A stretch of DNA of 64,000 nucleotides from Trichobilharzia szidati (GCA_944472155.2 OX235271.1:94997256-95061255), one strand, 5' to 3'. Numbered from the stretch's first letter, positions 21,502 to 32,887 are shown. A program made the numbers and translations. The notes: generated from the letters alone by a model not told the origin.

Positions 21502-22590
21502 GAACAAGACATATAAGCGAACAATATTGTTTTCAGTTAGATCTTCAGGCTTTACTCTAAATTACATAGATTTATATATAAAATTTTAACCAATGACGGT
21601 GATTTTAGGAATCAAATAATAATAAAATGTGGTAAAGTTTGAAGAAATTAATAACGATGATTATAATGATAACAAAATATTGATAATAAGGTTTATGCAG
21701 GTGATAAGAATAACGAAGATAGTATATGTATCTAAGTGTATAAATGGGGACGTGGCTAGTGAAGTCTTACACCTGAGATTATCGAGAGCGATAAAACGGA
21801 CTTATACTGCCGGCACCCTTTGTTTGTCATTTTCCAGCCGACCAATTTTGATTGCTCAAGTGAAAGATAAGCTACCTAGCTGTGTCACTTCAATGTGTAT
21901 ATATAAATTTAGTTGCTCCTGTGGAGAAAGCTATATAGGGCGAACAACTAGACAGCTCAACAAACGCATTAATGAGCATCTTCCTTTATGGTTCGGAAAA
22001 GGTCAAATAAAATCCATACGAAGTTCTATTTTTGCTCATTTGATTGATAGCGGTCACCAAGTGGACGAAAATAGTGCCTTCAAAGTTATCTATCGCATTC
22101 CATCGAGTCTTTCGAATAGAATCAGAACCCGTCTTTTACACCTAGCCGAAGCTATGGGAATTCGAGAGAACAATCCTAGTCTTTGCATACAAAAGAAGTT
22201 TGTTCAACCTTTGTCTCTCCCTTGGCCTAGATGAACTGTATTCAGAACCTTCCCACCCTTCCTTATTTTCCATCTCCTTCGTACTTTTATAATATTTATT
22301 TAAACTCTGATTATCGTTCCACTTCACCTTTTAAGATTTGACCTAATTTATTTATACACTTATATACTATTTTTGTTATTCCTAATCACCTGCACAAACC
22401 TTATTATCAATATTTTATTATCACTATAATCATCGTTATTAATTTCTTCGAAACATTTACCACATTTTATTATTATTTGATTCCTAAAATCACCGTCATT
22501 GGTTAAAATTTTATTTATAAATCTATGTAATTTAGAGTAAAGCCTGAAGATCTAACTGAAAACAATATTGTTCGCTTATATGTCTTGTTC
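21502..22590 (+). mobile_element. Penelope-like element, 3' part with inverted pLTRs
   Basis: An open frame (about 21740-22233) encodes the C-terminal end of a Penelope-like reverse transcriptase plus its GIY-YIG endonuclease: SEVLHLRLSRAIKRTY, then CIYKFSCSCGESYIGR, RINEH, AHLIDSGHQVDEN and LSLPWPR. Two terminal repeats of about 228 bp flank it in inverted orientation (21502-21728 and 22362-22590). That is a known arrangement for PLE pseudo-LTRs. Each arm holds a hammerhead-like motif (see 22540-22577). The RT domain proper is missing, so the copy is 5'-truncated and non-autonomous. Only the endonuclease frame is open. The left arm shares bases with the upstream part of the open frame, so the start at 21629 is not meaningful. 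Confidence 0.85.
22540..22577 (+). ncRNA. Hammerhead-like motif in PLE terminal repeat
   Basis: In order: AAGC; core CTGAAGA (22544-22550); a 7-nt spacer TCTAACT where stem II should be; GAAA (22558-22561); the perfect palindromic stem III AACAATATTGTT; C (22573); then GCTT, which pairs with the first AAGC. Stem I, the core, stem III and the cleavage site are all present. Stem II cannot pair, so this copy is probably inactive or weak. The other arm carries the same motif on the minus strand. Hammerheads in PLE terminal repeats are an established association. Confidence 0.6.
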
Positions 22591-23156
22591 TAATATTATA
22601 AATGGGAATATTTTAAGACTTTAGCATGAGACGAATATCCTACCTGTGTAGAGGCATGTTGAAGTTCATTAGTGGAACGCAAACATTTTAGGAACACGCG
22701 AGTCAGCAAAGAAATTTCCTTTCGCAACTACATATATATATGTATATACAATGTAGATCGGCAACACACGTCGAAGGCTATTGTCAGTGTATGAAAATGT
22801 CCCAAAAATCGAGAATAACCTCACGTGGTCTAGAGGGTTGGAAACTAATTAACTAATTTGAAGGGGATAGCAACAAGTTACTACGTAATCAGGAAATTCG
22901 TAAAGTAACAATAACTAAGATAAATAGAATGACTAATTAGGATTGTGTAAGATACAAACAAGTTAACTAAACTAGCTAGAATTGCAGTCACAACGAAATA
23001 AAGAAGTTTAAAGATAGTTACAAGGTTAGGTGAAAATCTTTTGTAAAACTTGATACACATTATGTAGTTGGCTAGGGCAAAGTAAGCAGCTGGGCGAAAT
23101 TCTTTTAAACACACTGATTTGGCTTGTTTAGATGATTTCTGATCGCCTCTGCTGTA

Positions 23157-23460
23157 CTAGTAGGGCACGCGAAAGGTTGGGTAAAATACGATAAATAATT
23201 TTAAAAGCTTTGTTGGTGCCACCTTGATGTCCCGTATCGATGAGAGGACTGCGTATACCTTTGTTCTGACCTTTGCCAGACTAAGATTAGAAGCGTTCAG
23301 AAATTCGACGAAGAAAGTAGCTGATCGTGAGACCAATGTAACAAGCTCCTTAGGAATACACGGATAAATACACACAGAAGAGGCGAAACATGGCAGTTTC
23401 TCTTCGAAGAGACAGCATAACTTAACTGAGTTTAAAGTCCTTTGTATTTTACTGATAAAA
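23157..23460 (-). mobile_element. PLE endonuclease fragment, decayed
   Basis: Minus strand. Conceptual GACYIGLTISYFLRRISERF, then SGKGQNKGIRSPLIDTGHQ and NKAFKIIYRILPNLS, match the GIY-YIG endonuclease and tail of the PLE at 21740-22233 (KGQIKSIRSSIF..SGHQ and AFKVIYRIPSSLS). Stops break the frame. No terminal repeats were found. Confidence 0.75.
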
Positions 23461-24849
23461 AATTACGATTCATCAGTACAACCTGGTTATTGCTTAACAT
23501 TTTGTTTATTGATATAACAATAGAACTGAGACATCGCGATTGAATACAGTTTTAAAATGGAATAATTTTATTTGATAAAAAAACACAGTGATACAGTGTT
23601 ATTCACCGATGACGTATTATCTGCACATGATGACGAGCAATAAATTATACTCAATAAACTTTGTCTAGATATTCATACTACATCACTGTATGCTTTGATC
23701 AGATAAAATTATTATAATATGACACGATATTCTGTTTCTATAACAAAACTATTTGCTTTCACCGAACATACTGTATACAGCTGAAACAATAGTGACGAAA
23801 TACAATAACAAATGACTATTATTTATTCATATGAACGAAAAGAATTACGCAAACAGAACCTGTGTTGTTATACTTGGATGATTAAATCAAACGAAAGTGC
23901 TACGCAGAAAGTAAAGATTGATAGATCGCTAAAAAATCACTCTATTCGTGTGTGTGTAATGCATTCATCATAACTAAATAGCAGATAGTACTTTTTCTGG
24001 TCACAATATGACGAAATTGATGAATTAGTCGTCAGATAATTCAGCTGGTGTACATATTATTATTATTGTTGTTGTTATTCACTGTGAGATAAATGTGACA
24101 GATCGAATCAACAATTTTCCAGACAGTTAGTTATTCAATGCAACAGTTATAGAAAAGTGTGTATAAATCTTATTTTCGTCTACTCAGAGCTAATCTGCAA
24201 CCATCATAGGCAGAGAAAAAAGAATGCTACATATTTTGTCATATTTTGCCTGCATAGTGTTAAAGTGAGAAAATTATATTGAATTAATAAGTGTATTGGC
24301 AAATGACAATCAATGTGTCAGTTGTTTTAATGCAAAAACGGGGTAATGTGAAGATCAAAAATGTCTAATTCATCATGATACTTTTTCCTGTCAGATTTTA
24401 CGACAATGTTTTTTTTAAAAATCTTTGAATAATCTACTCAACTGAAATGTTGTCATTCTCAGTCAGAGTTTATTTTCAAGCATACAAACAAACAAATGCC
24501 ACCTAAAAGATGTTTATAAAGTTTCATTTTATTAATGAAATGATAATTAATAAAGGAATTATTCTGTTGTGCTTACTCAACACCATTCTTTTATTGGATA
24601 TATAGTGTAGATACGAGGTTATCCGAGTAGTTTGAAAAACCGGTAATTAACGTAAATTTAGAATTCGGCTACGGTCGTAGAATGGAACTCCATATTAGAT
24701 AAATTTTTATTTGACATAACACAGTGATACACTATTAACAACTGGATGACGTTCCGAGCACAACTTATTCCTCACTATTATATCCATAAAAATGTCTGTT
24801 ACTACTGGGGATATTGGTGATCTCATCACTACCCCGTTTGTTTATTTAT

Positions 24850-25470
24850 ATTTGAGTACAGTTGAGGTCGTATATAACTGAATGCCTAATATTGTTTCCT
24901 TAGTCAAGATTTCAATTCTGTTTGCGAGCTTAGGGTGAATGTCTAGTTCATTCCTAACTGCTTCCAGCGCTGCATTTATCTGACTTTCAGTAATCTATTA
25001 GGTGCACGACAGATAATGGAAAAAGATTCTTGAAAACTCACCCCTTGAACTGTTTGATCTATATGCGTCATTATCAATCTGTTTGTACTTTATTTAGCCA
25101 AACTGGTATATGCACTTGAGCAAAGGCATATGTAACTGGCTGCATAGAAGCAGTTCAGTTAATTGACACAGGAAGAGGTGGCTGGCCTCAGCACTTTATC
25201 TTGCAGATTCTTTTTCACAACTGGGAGTATAGAAACATGAGATGCAATTTTTCTGCTTTAATAGTTCTCTGAATTGACCTGCCTAGCTTGTTAGTCACTA
25301 CGTCACTGAGTATATCATATCCAAATTGCAAATATATGTCTAGTGGCTTCCGGATCGTGAATACACCACAGTCTTCTCTACTCTCGCATCCATATCTTTT
25401 CTTATGAACCTATATTCGTAGTTATTTCCAATTGAATACAGTCCTCACTTCATCCCTGCTGATATTTTAG
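24850..25470 (-). mobile_element. PLE endonuclease fragment, highly decayed
   Basis: Minus strand. Conceptual DILSDVVTNKLGRSIQRTIK and then, in another frame, DKVLRPATSSCVN and LNCFYAASYIC line up with SEVLHLRLSRAIKRTY and CIYKFSCSCGESYIG of the PLE at 21740-22233. Several stops and frameshifts are present. Boundaries are approximate. Confidence 0.55.
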
Positions 25471-25728
25471 AATATATATAGCTCTCGACCTATTACTAAG
25501 TGTTCTTACTAGATTAATGAAGAGGATTAAGTTGTGGAAATGAGTACATCACTCATTTCAGGTACACTGCTTATGTGAATTCCCTCTTAGAGTGTTACCT
25601 TCCCCTTTTTGCGAGAGCATGCAATTTTATCCTGGGACTCCTCTCTAAATGCAAATTTTATTAGTGGATATACTTCACTGAAATGAACAGTTATCGCAAA
25701 TCCTTGGGCACTGTGGTAGTAAGGAAAT

Positions 25729-25834
25729 CCATATTAGTTTGTTTATTAGATATATCACACAGTGAATAATAATAGATAAATAATAAATAATACTGTTTCA
25801 CTGTGTGATATATCTAATAAACAAACTAATATGG
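25729..25834. repeat. Perfect 38-bp hairpin inverted repeat
   Basis: Arms 25729-25766 and 25797-25834 are exact reverse complements (starting CCATATTAGTTTG), with a 30-nt AT-rich loop. A 12-bp direct repeat TATCGCAAATCC lies at 25692-25703 and directly after the hairpin at 25835-25846, which suggests a recent insertion or duplication. Weakly similar 'CACAGTGATA' segments occur near 23580 and 24720. Confidence 0.85.
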
Positions 25835-25882
25835 TATCGCAAATCCGTTTTCGTCATTTAGATATGGATGAATGTATCATTC

Positions 25883-26146
25883 ATATTAGATGGTTGGAGG
25901 CAATCGGCAGGAAGCCTTGAACCTAGGTTTTGTTCTAGTTGGTACTCACCAGTCAGCAAGGCGTATCTGCAACCTTGAAGGAACTCATGTCCCTTCTGAC
26001 TGCAGCACTGGGTGACACGAGTTCGAATCTCAGAAGGGACATGAGTTCCTTCAAGGTTGCAGATACGCCTTGTTGACTGGTGAGTGCCAACTAGCACGAA
26101 ACCTAGGTTCAAGGCTTCCTGACGATTGCCTCCAACCATCTAATAT
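25883..26146. repeat. Foldback repeat, 117-bp arms
   Basis: Arms 25883-25999 and 26030-26146 are near-perfect inverted copies starting ATATTAGATGGTTGGAGG. The 30-nt loop contains a tRNA B-box-like piece (GAGTTCGAATCTC). It is followed by the family flank. Compare the copy at 43300, where only the ends are inverted and a longer tRNA-like segment is kept. Confidence 0.85.
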
Positions 26147-26237
26147 CATCAGATCAATGTGCACCGTGATGGCGAGCTACCTAGACCAGGACTGAATAAT
26201 AAACTAGGTCGCCTACTACCACCGGTAATCTTCCTAA

Positions 26238-26900
26238 TTGTGGTGGACTAAATCATGCAATATACCGTGGAGGCTGAGCTTACATTGGGTCAACAAAAAG
26301 GCCCTACAGAATCAAATTTTTGTGGATGATTTATGTCTTATATCTCAAAACGTTGACGATCTACAGGCAAAATCCAACAAGTTTGGAGAGGAGGCAGCGA
26401 AGACAAGACTTCAGATGAAACTAAAGAAAAAAGAGGTGATGAAGATACCTAACCGAAAACAGCAAGCACCAGTTATAATCAACGCGAGAATTCTAAAGAA
26501 AGCTGTATCTTTTTCTTACCTTGCAGCCTTGTTTCAAGTGCAGGTGATGTTAAAATCAATCAGGATGAGATTGGGAAAGCGAGACAGACGTTTACTTCCC
26601 TAAAATTATTGTGAAGATCTACAACAATTAGCACAAGGAACGTGGTCTGAGTTCTTAGCACTAATGCCAGTTAGGCATTTCTACATGGTTTGTTCACCAT
26701 CAGGAGCAGTCTTTCATTAAGAGATGCTTTCGTTGGGTACTTTAAGATCGGAAAGGATAAGCACCGAGGGCTCTGACAGGCAACGGACCAACCAAGAACC
26801 TATTAGCTGAAAAATATGCAGGATACAATTGAGATTACAAGTTTCCAGGCCGTAGGTGTTACGAACTTCCTGGAATAATTTGAGGGCCGAGTCAATGAAA
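26238..26900 (+). mobile_element. RTE-like LINE fragment, RT palm
   Basis: Plus strand. A 121-codon open frame (26238-26603) contains FVDDLCLISQNVDDLQ, the RT catalytic motif with its aspartate pair. It is followed by EEAAKTRLQMKLKKKE and the conceptual SFSYLAALF. Further on, the frame-shifted TNQEPIS matches the RTE C-terminal end. Both ends are truncated and no (ATT)n tail is seen. Confidence 0.75.
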
Positions 26901-27044
26901 TCACTGATAATTGACAAACACATTGGAGTCCATCTGTTCAATTTGCCACAACCAATTTTCACATACGCACACCCTTAAGCTTATAAAGGGATATTGAGTG
27001 TCATTACAATGGACAGTATCAAGTGGAAACAAATATAGTAGTGA

Positions 27045-27490
27045 TCACAGGATTTCATCATCGGCTGACACTGGTTAGAGGACCAATGGAAAACCTGGGA
27101 GTACTGGACAGACGTTCAGTCCTAGTTTAGGACTCTTCAGCACTACGCACCCACCGGGGTTCGGACCCACGACCTTCTGGTTACAAGGCAATCTACCTCG
27201 TAGACCATTAAGCCACTGGGACCCGATCCAATGGCCAGCCCATGAATTCCAACTTCTGTTAATTCACGACATAGCGCGACCTCTAGCCAATGTCTTCGGC
27301 GAGTTTTCGTCCTCACACCCGACCTGCTGCACCCTACTGGTCACGACTTCTCACTAGAACCCCAGGTAACTACCTATCTGAATAGGGCAAGTAGCTAGTG
27401 AGCATCTCATTGATATTCAAGTGTTGGTTTGTAGGGATTTGATTGGTTACAGGATTTCATCATGAGCTGACATTAGTTAGAGAACCACTG
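27045..27490 (-). repeat. HH-SINE copy with extension and second fragment
   Basis: Minus-strand copy with tail, ribozyme region (core CTGAAGA intact, but the GAAA box has become TGAA), tRNA-like head (B-box complement GGGTTCGGACCC near 27158) and extension. A second tail fragment follows at 27437-27490. The two tails point the same way. Confidence 0.75.
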
Positions 27491-27499
27491 GAATGGAAA

Positions 27500-28440
27500 T
27501 ATAGTAGTGATTATATTTCTAAACTAACCTCTCTCAGAAATGCAGTCAGTAATGTTACTGATTCAGAGTGTATGCACATTGACAACACATAAGAATGAAT
27601 CACAGACTGTACGCTTTCTACATTATTCTTTCAGTTACGTAAATCATTAAAATCGACATAATACTAAATTATGAAAATTGTATTACTTTATTCAATTATC
27701 TCGATAGCATCATATGTATCTACTAGCCTCGTATTGAAGTTCATCTACAAATTCCTTCCTTATACAGATGCATTAGAAAGTATTAAAAGTAAGCCAACTA
27801 GACAGATGTTTGGTTACTGGATGATTCTTTTTTCTATTCCTATATTCTTCCTTTCCCCCCTCAGACCACCCCCCCCTCCTAATATATGTACATCACTGAT
27901 TATTTAATCTTTATTTTCCCACCCATTACTACTGGAATTATTCTCGCTTCGCTTTTCTTTCGGAGTAATTTTCATTTCCATTTACTTGCTTTTAAGAAAT
28001 ATATACTTTCAACTTAAAGTTATGTGTATACAGAAGTATAGTTCAAAGCTTATAACTTCATAAATTTCTCTGTTAACAAATTTATAACGAAATTTATATA
28101 CTATACAAACTCGTGTTAGTCAATACTATGGGGATAAGGAATAGATGAAATCCAAAGAATTTAAGCTTATATCTTATTTTCATTTTCCTGTCTATGCAGA
28201 AAAGATATACAGTTCTCATATTAAAATGAAAACTATCAGGGGAATTGTGGTGCATCTTATCCTATGTGGATTTATTTTCCATCAAGTACCTTTAAACAAA
28301 TAAAATTTCATTGCAGATTAGTAACTTTTATTAGGCGAAAAAATTTACTTCACAGTAAATCACTATCAAGGGAGATGAGTAAACTCAAAATGACTTCATC
28401 AGTAGCATTAAATTAACCTCTGACATTGTATTTTTTTGTA
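27500..28440. other. Non-coding intron sequence
   Basis: AT-rich. A 78-codon ORF at 27671-27907 has hydrophobic residues but no recognisable domain, and its C-rich stretch near 27857-27880 looks like low-complexity sequence. I see no exon here. Confidence 0.4.
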
Positions 28441-28447
28441 CTTTTGT

Positions 28448-29396
28448 ATTTTGATTATAACTTGATTCCACACAACACTTTTCGTACAAGTATGAAATTT
28501 TCAGCCCAAATTCTGCAATCTGTCCGATTTGGCAGAGGATCCTGACGTTAAATGCTCCTATATGAAGTTGGCGACGTGGCTTTAAAAGGCTATCTGGGGT
28601 GTTTCTATGGCTCTCACCGTTGTTTGTGGTCACAGAGTGAAGTGAAAAGGACTCACTAGCCTGCAGAATAGTACTAACTGTAGTAGAGAAGCAAGATGAG
28701 GAAGGTGATGTGAGTAAAGGAGAATGGTGCTCAGGAAGACTTCGTGTGCTTTTGGAAGTGTGTGGGCGGTTGTTACTTCCCGCTTGCCCACACCGTGGAA
28801 GTTGATTGATTCTTTGGGTACCTGAAACAGAGTTAGTGTTGCGTGACCGCAGAGCCCAGGGGACAACTGCTTGAGGCCGGTCACACACGGCCTCGGATTG
28901 GTTCCGTATTAGTAAACTTACCGCCGGTTACGGACCACCGTAGGGTAAGTCGGGATGTACAATTTTTGGGGTCGACCTTTTCTAACCCCCTCTCTCCGAA
29001 GTGGAGAGACAGCATAGCTGGCATGCTGGTCATCTGAGGGAAACACCTCACTGCTGTTACATCCCTTTTCCCCAGCAGTACGATTTCGCCCTCAGACCCC
29101 CAGCATAGTGTAAGAGAGATTCTTACACAATGCCGGTAACTGCTTTTAGTCTAATCACTAACCTAACAACCTTCCTGGCACGGTAGGACCTGCAGGAACA
29201 ATAGTTCCAGCCAGTGCAGCTTGTTGGGTCATCGCGATGTGCAAGCCCGACCACCACGTCAAGGTAGCAGCTATCGGTCGGGAAATTCTGCAGGCAGACC
29301 ATTGATATCAAGTGTGCGTCGGCAGGGGATCGAACCCCGGACCATGTGCATGGTCGGCGAGAGTCCTAACCGCTGTGCCACCGACGCACAGTTTTA
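28448..29396 (-). mobile_element. SINE-2/RTE LINE 5'-end composite
   Basis: Read on the minus strand, it starts with a SINE-2 tRNA-like head (29396-29312). It continues into a GC-richer segment (about 29310-28890) and an open frame (28888-28385). That frame holds a serine/histidine-rich stretch and then RRQLHIGAFNVRILCQIGQI, the start of an RTE-type endonuclease domain. Immediately after this the sequence jumps to the SINE-2 tail (about 28515-28448, CTTGTACGAAAAGTG..GGAATCAAG). A LINE 5' end is thus enclosed between a SINE head and a SINE tail. It cannot encode a complete endonuclease. It could be a non-autonomous derivative able to use SINE promoter and tail signals. Confidence 0.7.
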
Positions 29397-30217
29397 TGTA
29401 TCAACAACAGCATACTGAAGCATTAATACTTGGCCTAAAGATTAACAGTGTTTAATCTTAACTTTTCTGCATTAGGTTTTCAGTGTATGGCATTGTAGTA
29501 GGATATTTATTCATACAAAAATGTCCCTTTGAAAGCATAATTTAACAAATAAGAATATTTATGTGCACATGTTTTACTTCTACATTCACCAATAACAACA
29601 GTTTGACACAAATTCAGTATAGGCTTTTTGCTAGAAAAGAAATGGTAAGTAATATCAAGAATGTGTAGAATTTAGCTAAACATGATTTCCATAAAAACAG
29701 TATGATTCTTTTCAAAGTAAATAGAAATGTAAGCCTTATTTGTAGTAAAGCTCCTAAATGGCTTTTAGAAAATCTTTGAAATTCAACTACAACAAAGGAA
29801 AAGAATCTATTGGAATAAGAATAAAATGTCTTTAAAGTAGACCAACTGAGAGCGTCGTACAGCATTTATCTGGTTCAATCTGTCTGTCAGTGGTCGCAGA
29901 AAATTTTAAGGAGCTCTGTGTAGACGACACATTTGTCACCATTAAGTCGACACCATATTCAAGGATAACTACAGTCCTTTTAAAGATGTTTATTTCAAAG
30001 TCATGTACAGAGGAATAACTTTAACGACTTTAAAGAAAGCTGATATACCTCTTCACTTTATTTCACTATAAGGTAGTTTCTAGTGTTATTGTTTTGTTAT
30101 CTTTCGTGTATACAAACCTCAGTATAATCATTTATACACTGATAGTGATTTAAAAATATTTTTCATATTAAATAATAATAATAATCAATTCTTTTTGATA
30201 ATTTCGCTTCTCTTAAG

Positions 30218-30344
30218 GAACTTGTAATACTATTTTGGTTTTTCGCTGAATATTGTTTACGTCTATGGAGTGCTGGATGTAGATCCAGGTATCAGACATG
30301 GCGTGGAAGGTTGAATTTTGCAAGAAGACCTTTTTGTATAGTTG
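30218..30344 (+). CDS. KCNQ: KCNQ potassium channel exon (S2 to S3 start)
   Basis: Encodes S2 and the S2-S3 loop: conceptual ELVILFWFFAEYCLRLWSAG, then CRSRY and RGRLNFARRPFCIV. The LRLWSAGCRS-Y and RL-FARRP blocks are hallmarks of KCNQ channels; the loop contributes to calmodulin and phosphoinositide interaction in characterised members. It is 127 nt, starts in phase 0 after the upstream ATG|G junction and ends one base into a GAT codon completed by the next exon. This equals the length I recall for exon 3 in vertebrates. The acceptor is TCTTAAG and the donor GTAAGT. The conserved acidic residue of S2 is present (FFAEY). An inverted SINE pair begins about 120 bp downstream. Confidence 0.9.
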
Positions 30345-30464
30345 GTAAGTCAGTCAACAAAAATTCTTTGTGAAATTTAAAGTATACAAGATTATAATAC
30401 TAAAATACAAATTAATGTTTGAAAATTCGTTTTGTGCATTTAGATAATGATGGATTTTCTATAG

Positions 30465-30740
30465 TTTGGTTTGTAAGCGTTAGTTATGTTTTTACGAGTT
30501 GATCACGGATTGATATCAGTTAGAGAACCATTGAAAACCAGGGAGTACTCGATGGCTGCTGTTTCATCCTAGTTTGGGAATCATCGACAGTACGCACCCA
30601 CCAGCAGAGTTCGAACCAAGGACCTTCCGGTTACAAGGCAAGCTGTCGTATACCATTCAGCCACTGGGACCCAATTCAATGGCCAGTCCATGAATTCTAA
30701 CTTCTACCAATTCGTGATTTAGCGCGACCCCAACCATTGT
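30465..30740 (-). repeat. HH-SINE, left arm of inverted pair
   Basis: Minus-strand near-full copy (tail, ribozyme region, tRNA-like head with B-box complement GAGTTCGAACC near 30608). It is close in sequence to the plus-strand copy at 30870-31115, so the two form a large potential hairpin with about 130 bp between. Confidence 0.8.
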
Positions 30741-30869
30741 CGTTGGTGGGACATCCATCCACACACGTGACATCTAGATGGACCTCACTAGTCACGACTT
30801 CTCACTAGTAATTCAAGGAACTCCATCCTATAGCAAGTCACTAGCGAGCATCAGATTAATTTTCATTGG

Positions 30870-31115
30870 TTGGAGTCGCGCTAAATCACGAACTGGTAGA
30901 AATTAGAATTCATAAGCCATTGAATCGGGTCCCAGTGGCTGAATGGTGTACGAGCTTGCCTTGTAACCGGAAGGTCCTGATTTCGAACCCTGCCGGTGGG
31001 TGCGTACTGCCGATGATTCCCAAAGAGCTAGGATGAAACAGCAGCTGTCCAGTACTCCCTGATTTTCAATGGTTCTCTAACTGATATTAATCCGTGATCA
31101 ACTCGTATATTGATG
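30870..31115 (+). repeat. HH-SINE, right arm of inverted pair
   Basis: Plus-strand copy: head with TGGCTGAATGGTGTACGAGC and TTTCGAACCC, then GTACTG, CCGATGA (U at core position 4 replaced by C), stem II remnants, GAAA, the CAGCAGCTG palindrome, TC and CAGTAC. Confidence 0.8.
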
Positions 31116-31859
31116 GATTATTTGTCCTGTAAATTTTATGAAAATCAGTAAGTATTCATGAATACTCTCCATCCAGATATTAATGAAGACAAAACACGTA
31201 ATTCAGCGAAGAGTCTCTTTTCGGCGAATTCATTCACTAAGCTGTACAATCGCAATTATATATACTTATTTTTCTAGGTGTATGTATATTAGGTTTGTCC
31301 GATAAGAATAAAAATAAGTTAGGGTTATTGTTGTCAAAACATTTCAAAAATGTGTTGAGTAATCAAATTGTAACTAAGGGGAAGGAGTTAGGATTGGTAA
31401 GAGGGTAGTGGTGATGTGTTGTCAAAGGAACATATTTATTGACGTTAATCAATACACAAAGGAAGTTGAATAGGCGTAATACAGTTACGCAATAAGATGA
31501 ATAATTTAATGAGTGAGTTGTCATTAGAATGCACATAGAAACAAAGGAGAAAACGGAATTATGTAAGAGTCCTAAAAATTACAAATGTTATAAGGAGTTA
31601 GAAAAAACCAGTAAAAGTCGACATGGTTGTTACCATGGTAACATAAATGGTTGGACGATTTCCTTTTGGTGTACATAACTGTGGTTTTTTCAACTGATTG
31701 GCTAGGGCTTCAGCAATTTTTTGTTTGATTATTTTGTTTCTCTGGTAAAAAATATCATAAAAATACAAAGGATGAGTTGACTTAGTCTGTGAAAATATGT
31801 CTAACGCTTTACTTAATGAGTAAAAAAGTAATTTAACTCACGCTGAACAATTACTTGTT

Positions 31860-32640
31860 TCTGATTTTCCTCTGGGTTATTTGAACTGAAATGTTCAGCC
31901 TCCTAGTAAAAACGCTTCGGTGAAATGCTCATCCTGGATCCCGACGCTAGTCTTTACCTACCAGACTATTATTATTTTCCTTTAATTCCTAGAGGAACAT
32001 AGGGCTTCAACCGTGCGTCTCCATTGCGTTCGGTTCTCTGCTAGTCTTCACCTGGCTCCAAGTCTGCCCACACGCTTTCATCTCCTCTTCACATGACCTC
32101 CTCCAAGTCACCCTTGCACTGACGACCAACTCGCCGCTTCCCTTTCGGGTTCCACTCGAGCAATGGCTTGTCTAGTGATGTCACTTGATGATTTCCTCAG
32201 AGTATGGCCAATCCATCTCCATTTCTTCCTGCTTATTTGTTAGACAATCGGTTCCTGGTTGGTTCGCTCCCAGAGATCCCTATTGCTGATCTTTTCTGGC
32301 CATCTGATCTTGAGTATTGAGCGAAGACAGCTGTTAATGAAGGTCTGTAGTTTGTTTGAGGTGCTCTTTATGACGCACCAAGTCTCTGATCCGTATAGTA
32401 GCACTGACTTCACATTGGAGTTGAAAATCCGGATCTTATTTTTGATGCTGAGTGCTGTTGACCTCCACACAGACTTGAGAGTAGTGAAAGCTTGTCTTGC
32501 TTTTCCGATCCTTGCTTTGATATCCTCGTCAGTTCCGCCTACCTACCAGACTACCTCAAGTTAATTTGCAAACATCATCGAAACGTCTGTACTAGGAGCT
32601 GATTAACAGCAGAGGCCGAATATTTCAGTTCAACCAATCA
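31860..32640 (+). repeat. Sm-alpha-like SINE interrupted by an RTE insertion
   Basis: The left piece (about 31860-31968) keeps the 3' half of an Sm-alpha hammerhead, GAAATGCTCATCCTGGATCC. The right piece (32554-32640) keeps the distal repeat body ending GTTCAACCAATCA. The RTE fragment 31969-32539 lies between, flanked by the 14-bp target-site duplication TACCTACCAGACTA (31955-31968 and 32540-32553). The 5' half of the ribozyme is missing. Confidence 0.8.
31969..32539 (-). mobile_element. RTE LINE, 5'-truncated insertion
   Basis: Minus strand. An open frame (32470-32240) gives SIKNKIRIFNSNVKSVLLYG, then SETWCVIK and CLRSILKIRWPEKISNRDL, the C-terminal region of RTE/SR2-type polyproteins. It continues with conceptual RRVGRQ. 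The 3' end is an ATT repeat (complement, 31969). Truncation at the 5' end and a perfect 14-bp target-site duplication fit target-primed reverse transcription. It is among the least decayed LINE copies here. Confidence 0.9.
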
Positions 32641-32689
32641 ATGGGAAGTCAGAACTGAATTAAAAACTAATAACAGCCAATATCCACTA

Positions 32690-32887
32690 CAAAAAGGTGG
32701 TCTGACAGATAACGCTTTGGCGGTTAAAACGATCGTTAGTGGATTCAAGTCCCAGTGGAAACATGGTGACTCAGTGAGAAATGGACGTACATTGAAACGA
32801 TGAGTACGTAACAGGAGGAGATGTGCATCCTGGATTCCTTCGCTAGCCACCCTCCACCACATGTTCCTGAGTAAAATTGTGGAATGT
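32690..32887 (+). repeat. Sm-alpha-like SINE
   Basis: Plus-strand copy with an A-box-like GGTGGTCTGACAGATAACGC, a B-box-like GATTCAAGTCCC and a decayed hammerhead: GTACATTG, ACGATGA, then AGATGTGCATCCTGGATTCC. The first two core bases are changed and GAAA is lost. The repeat is cut at its 3' side by the RTE insertion 32888-33243. Confidence 0.75.
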
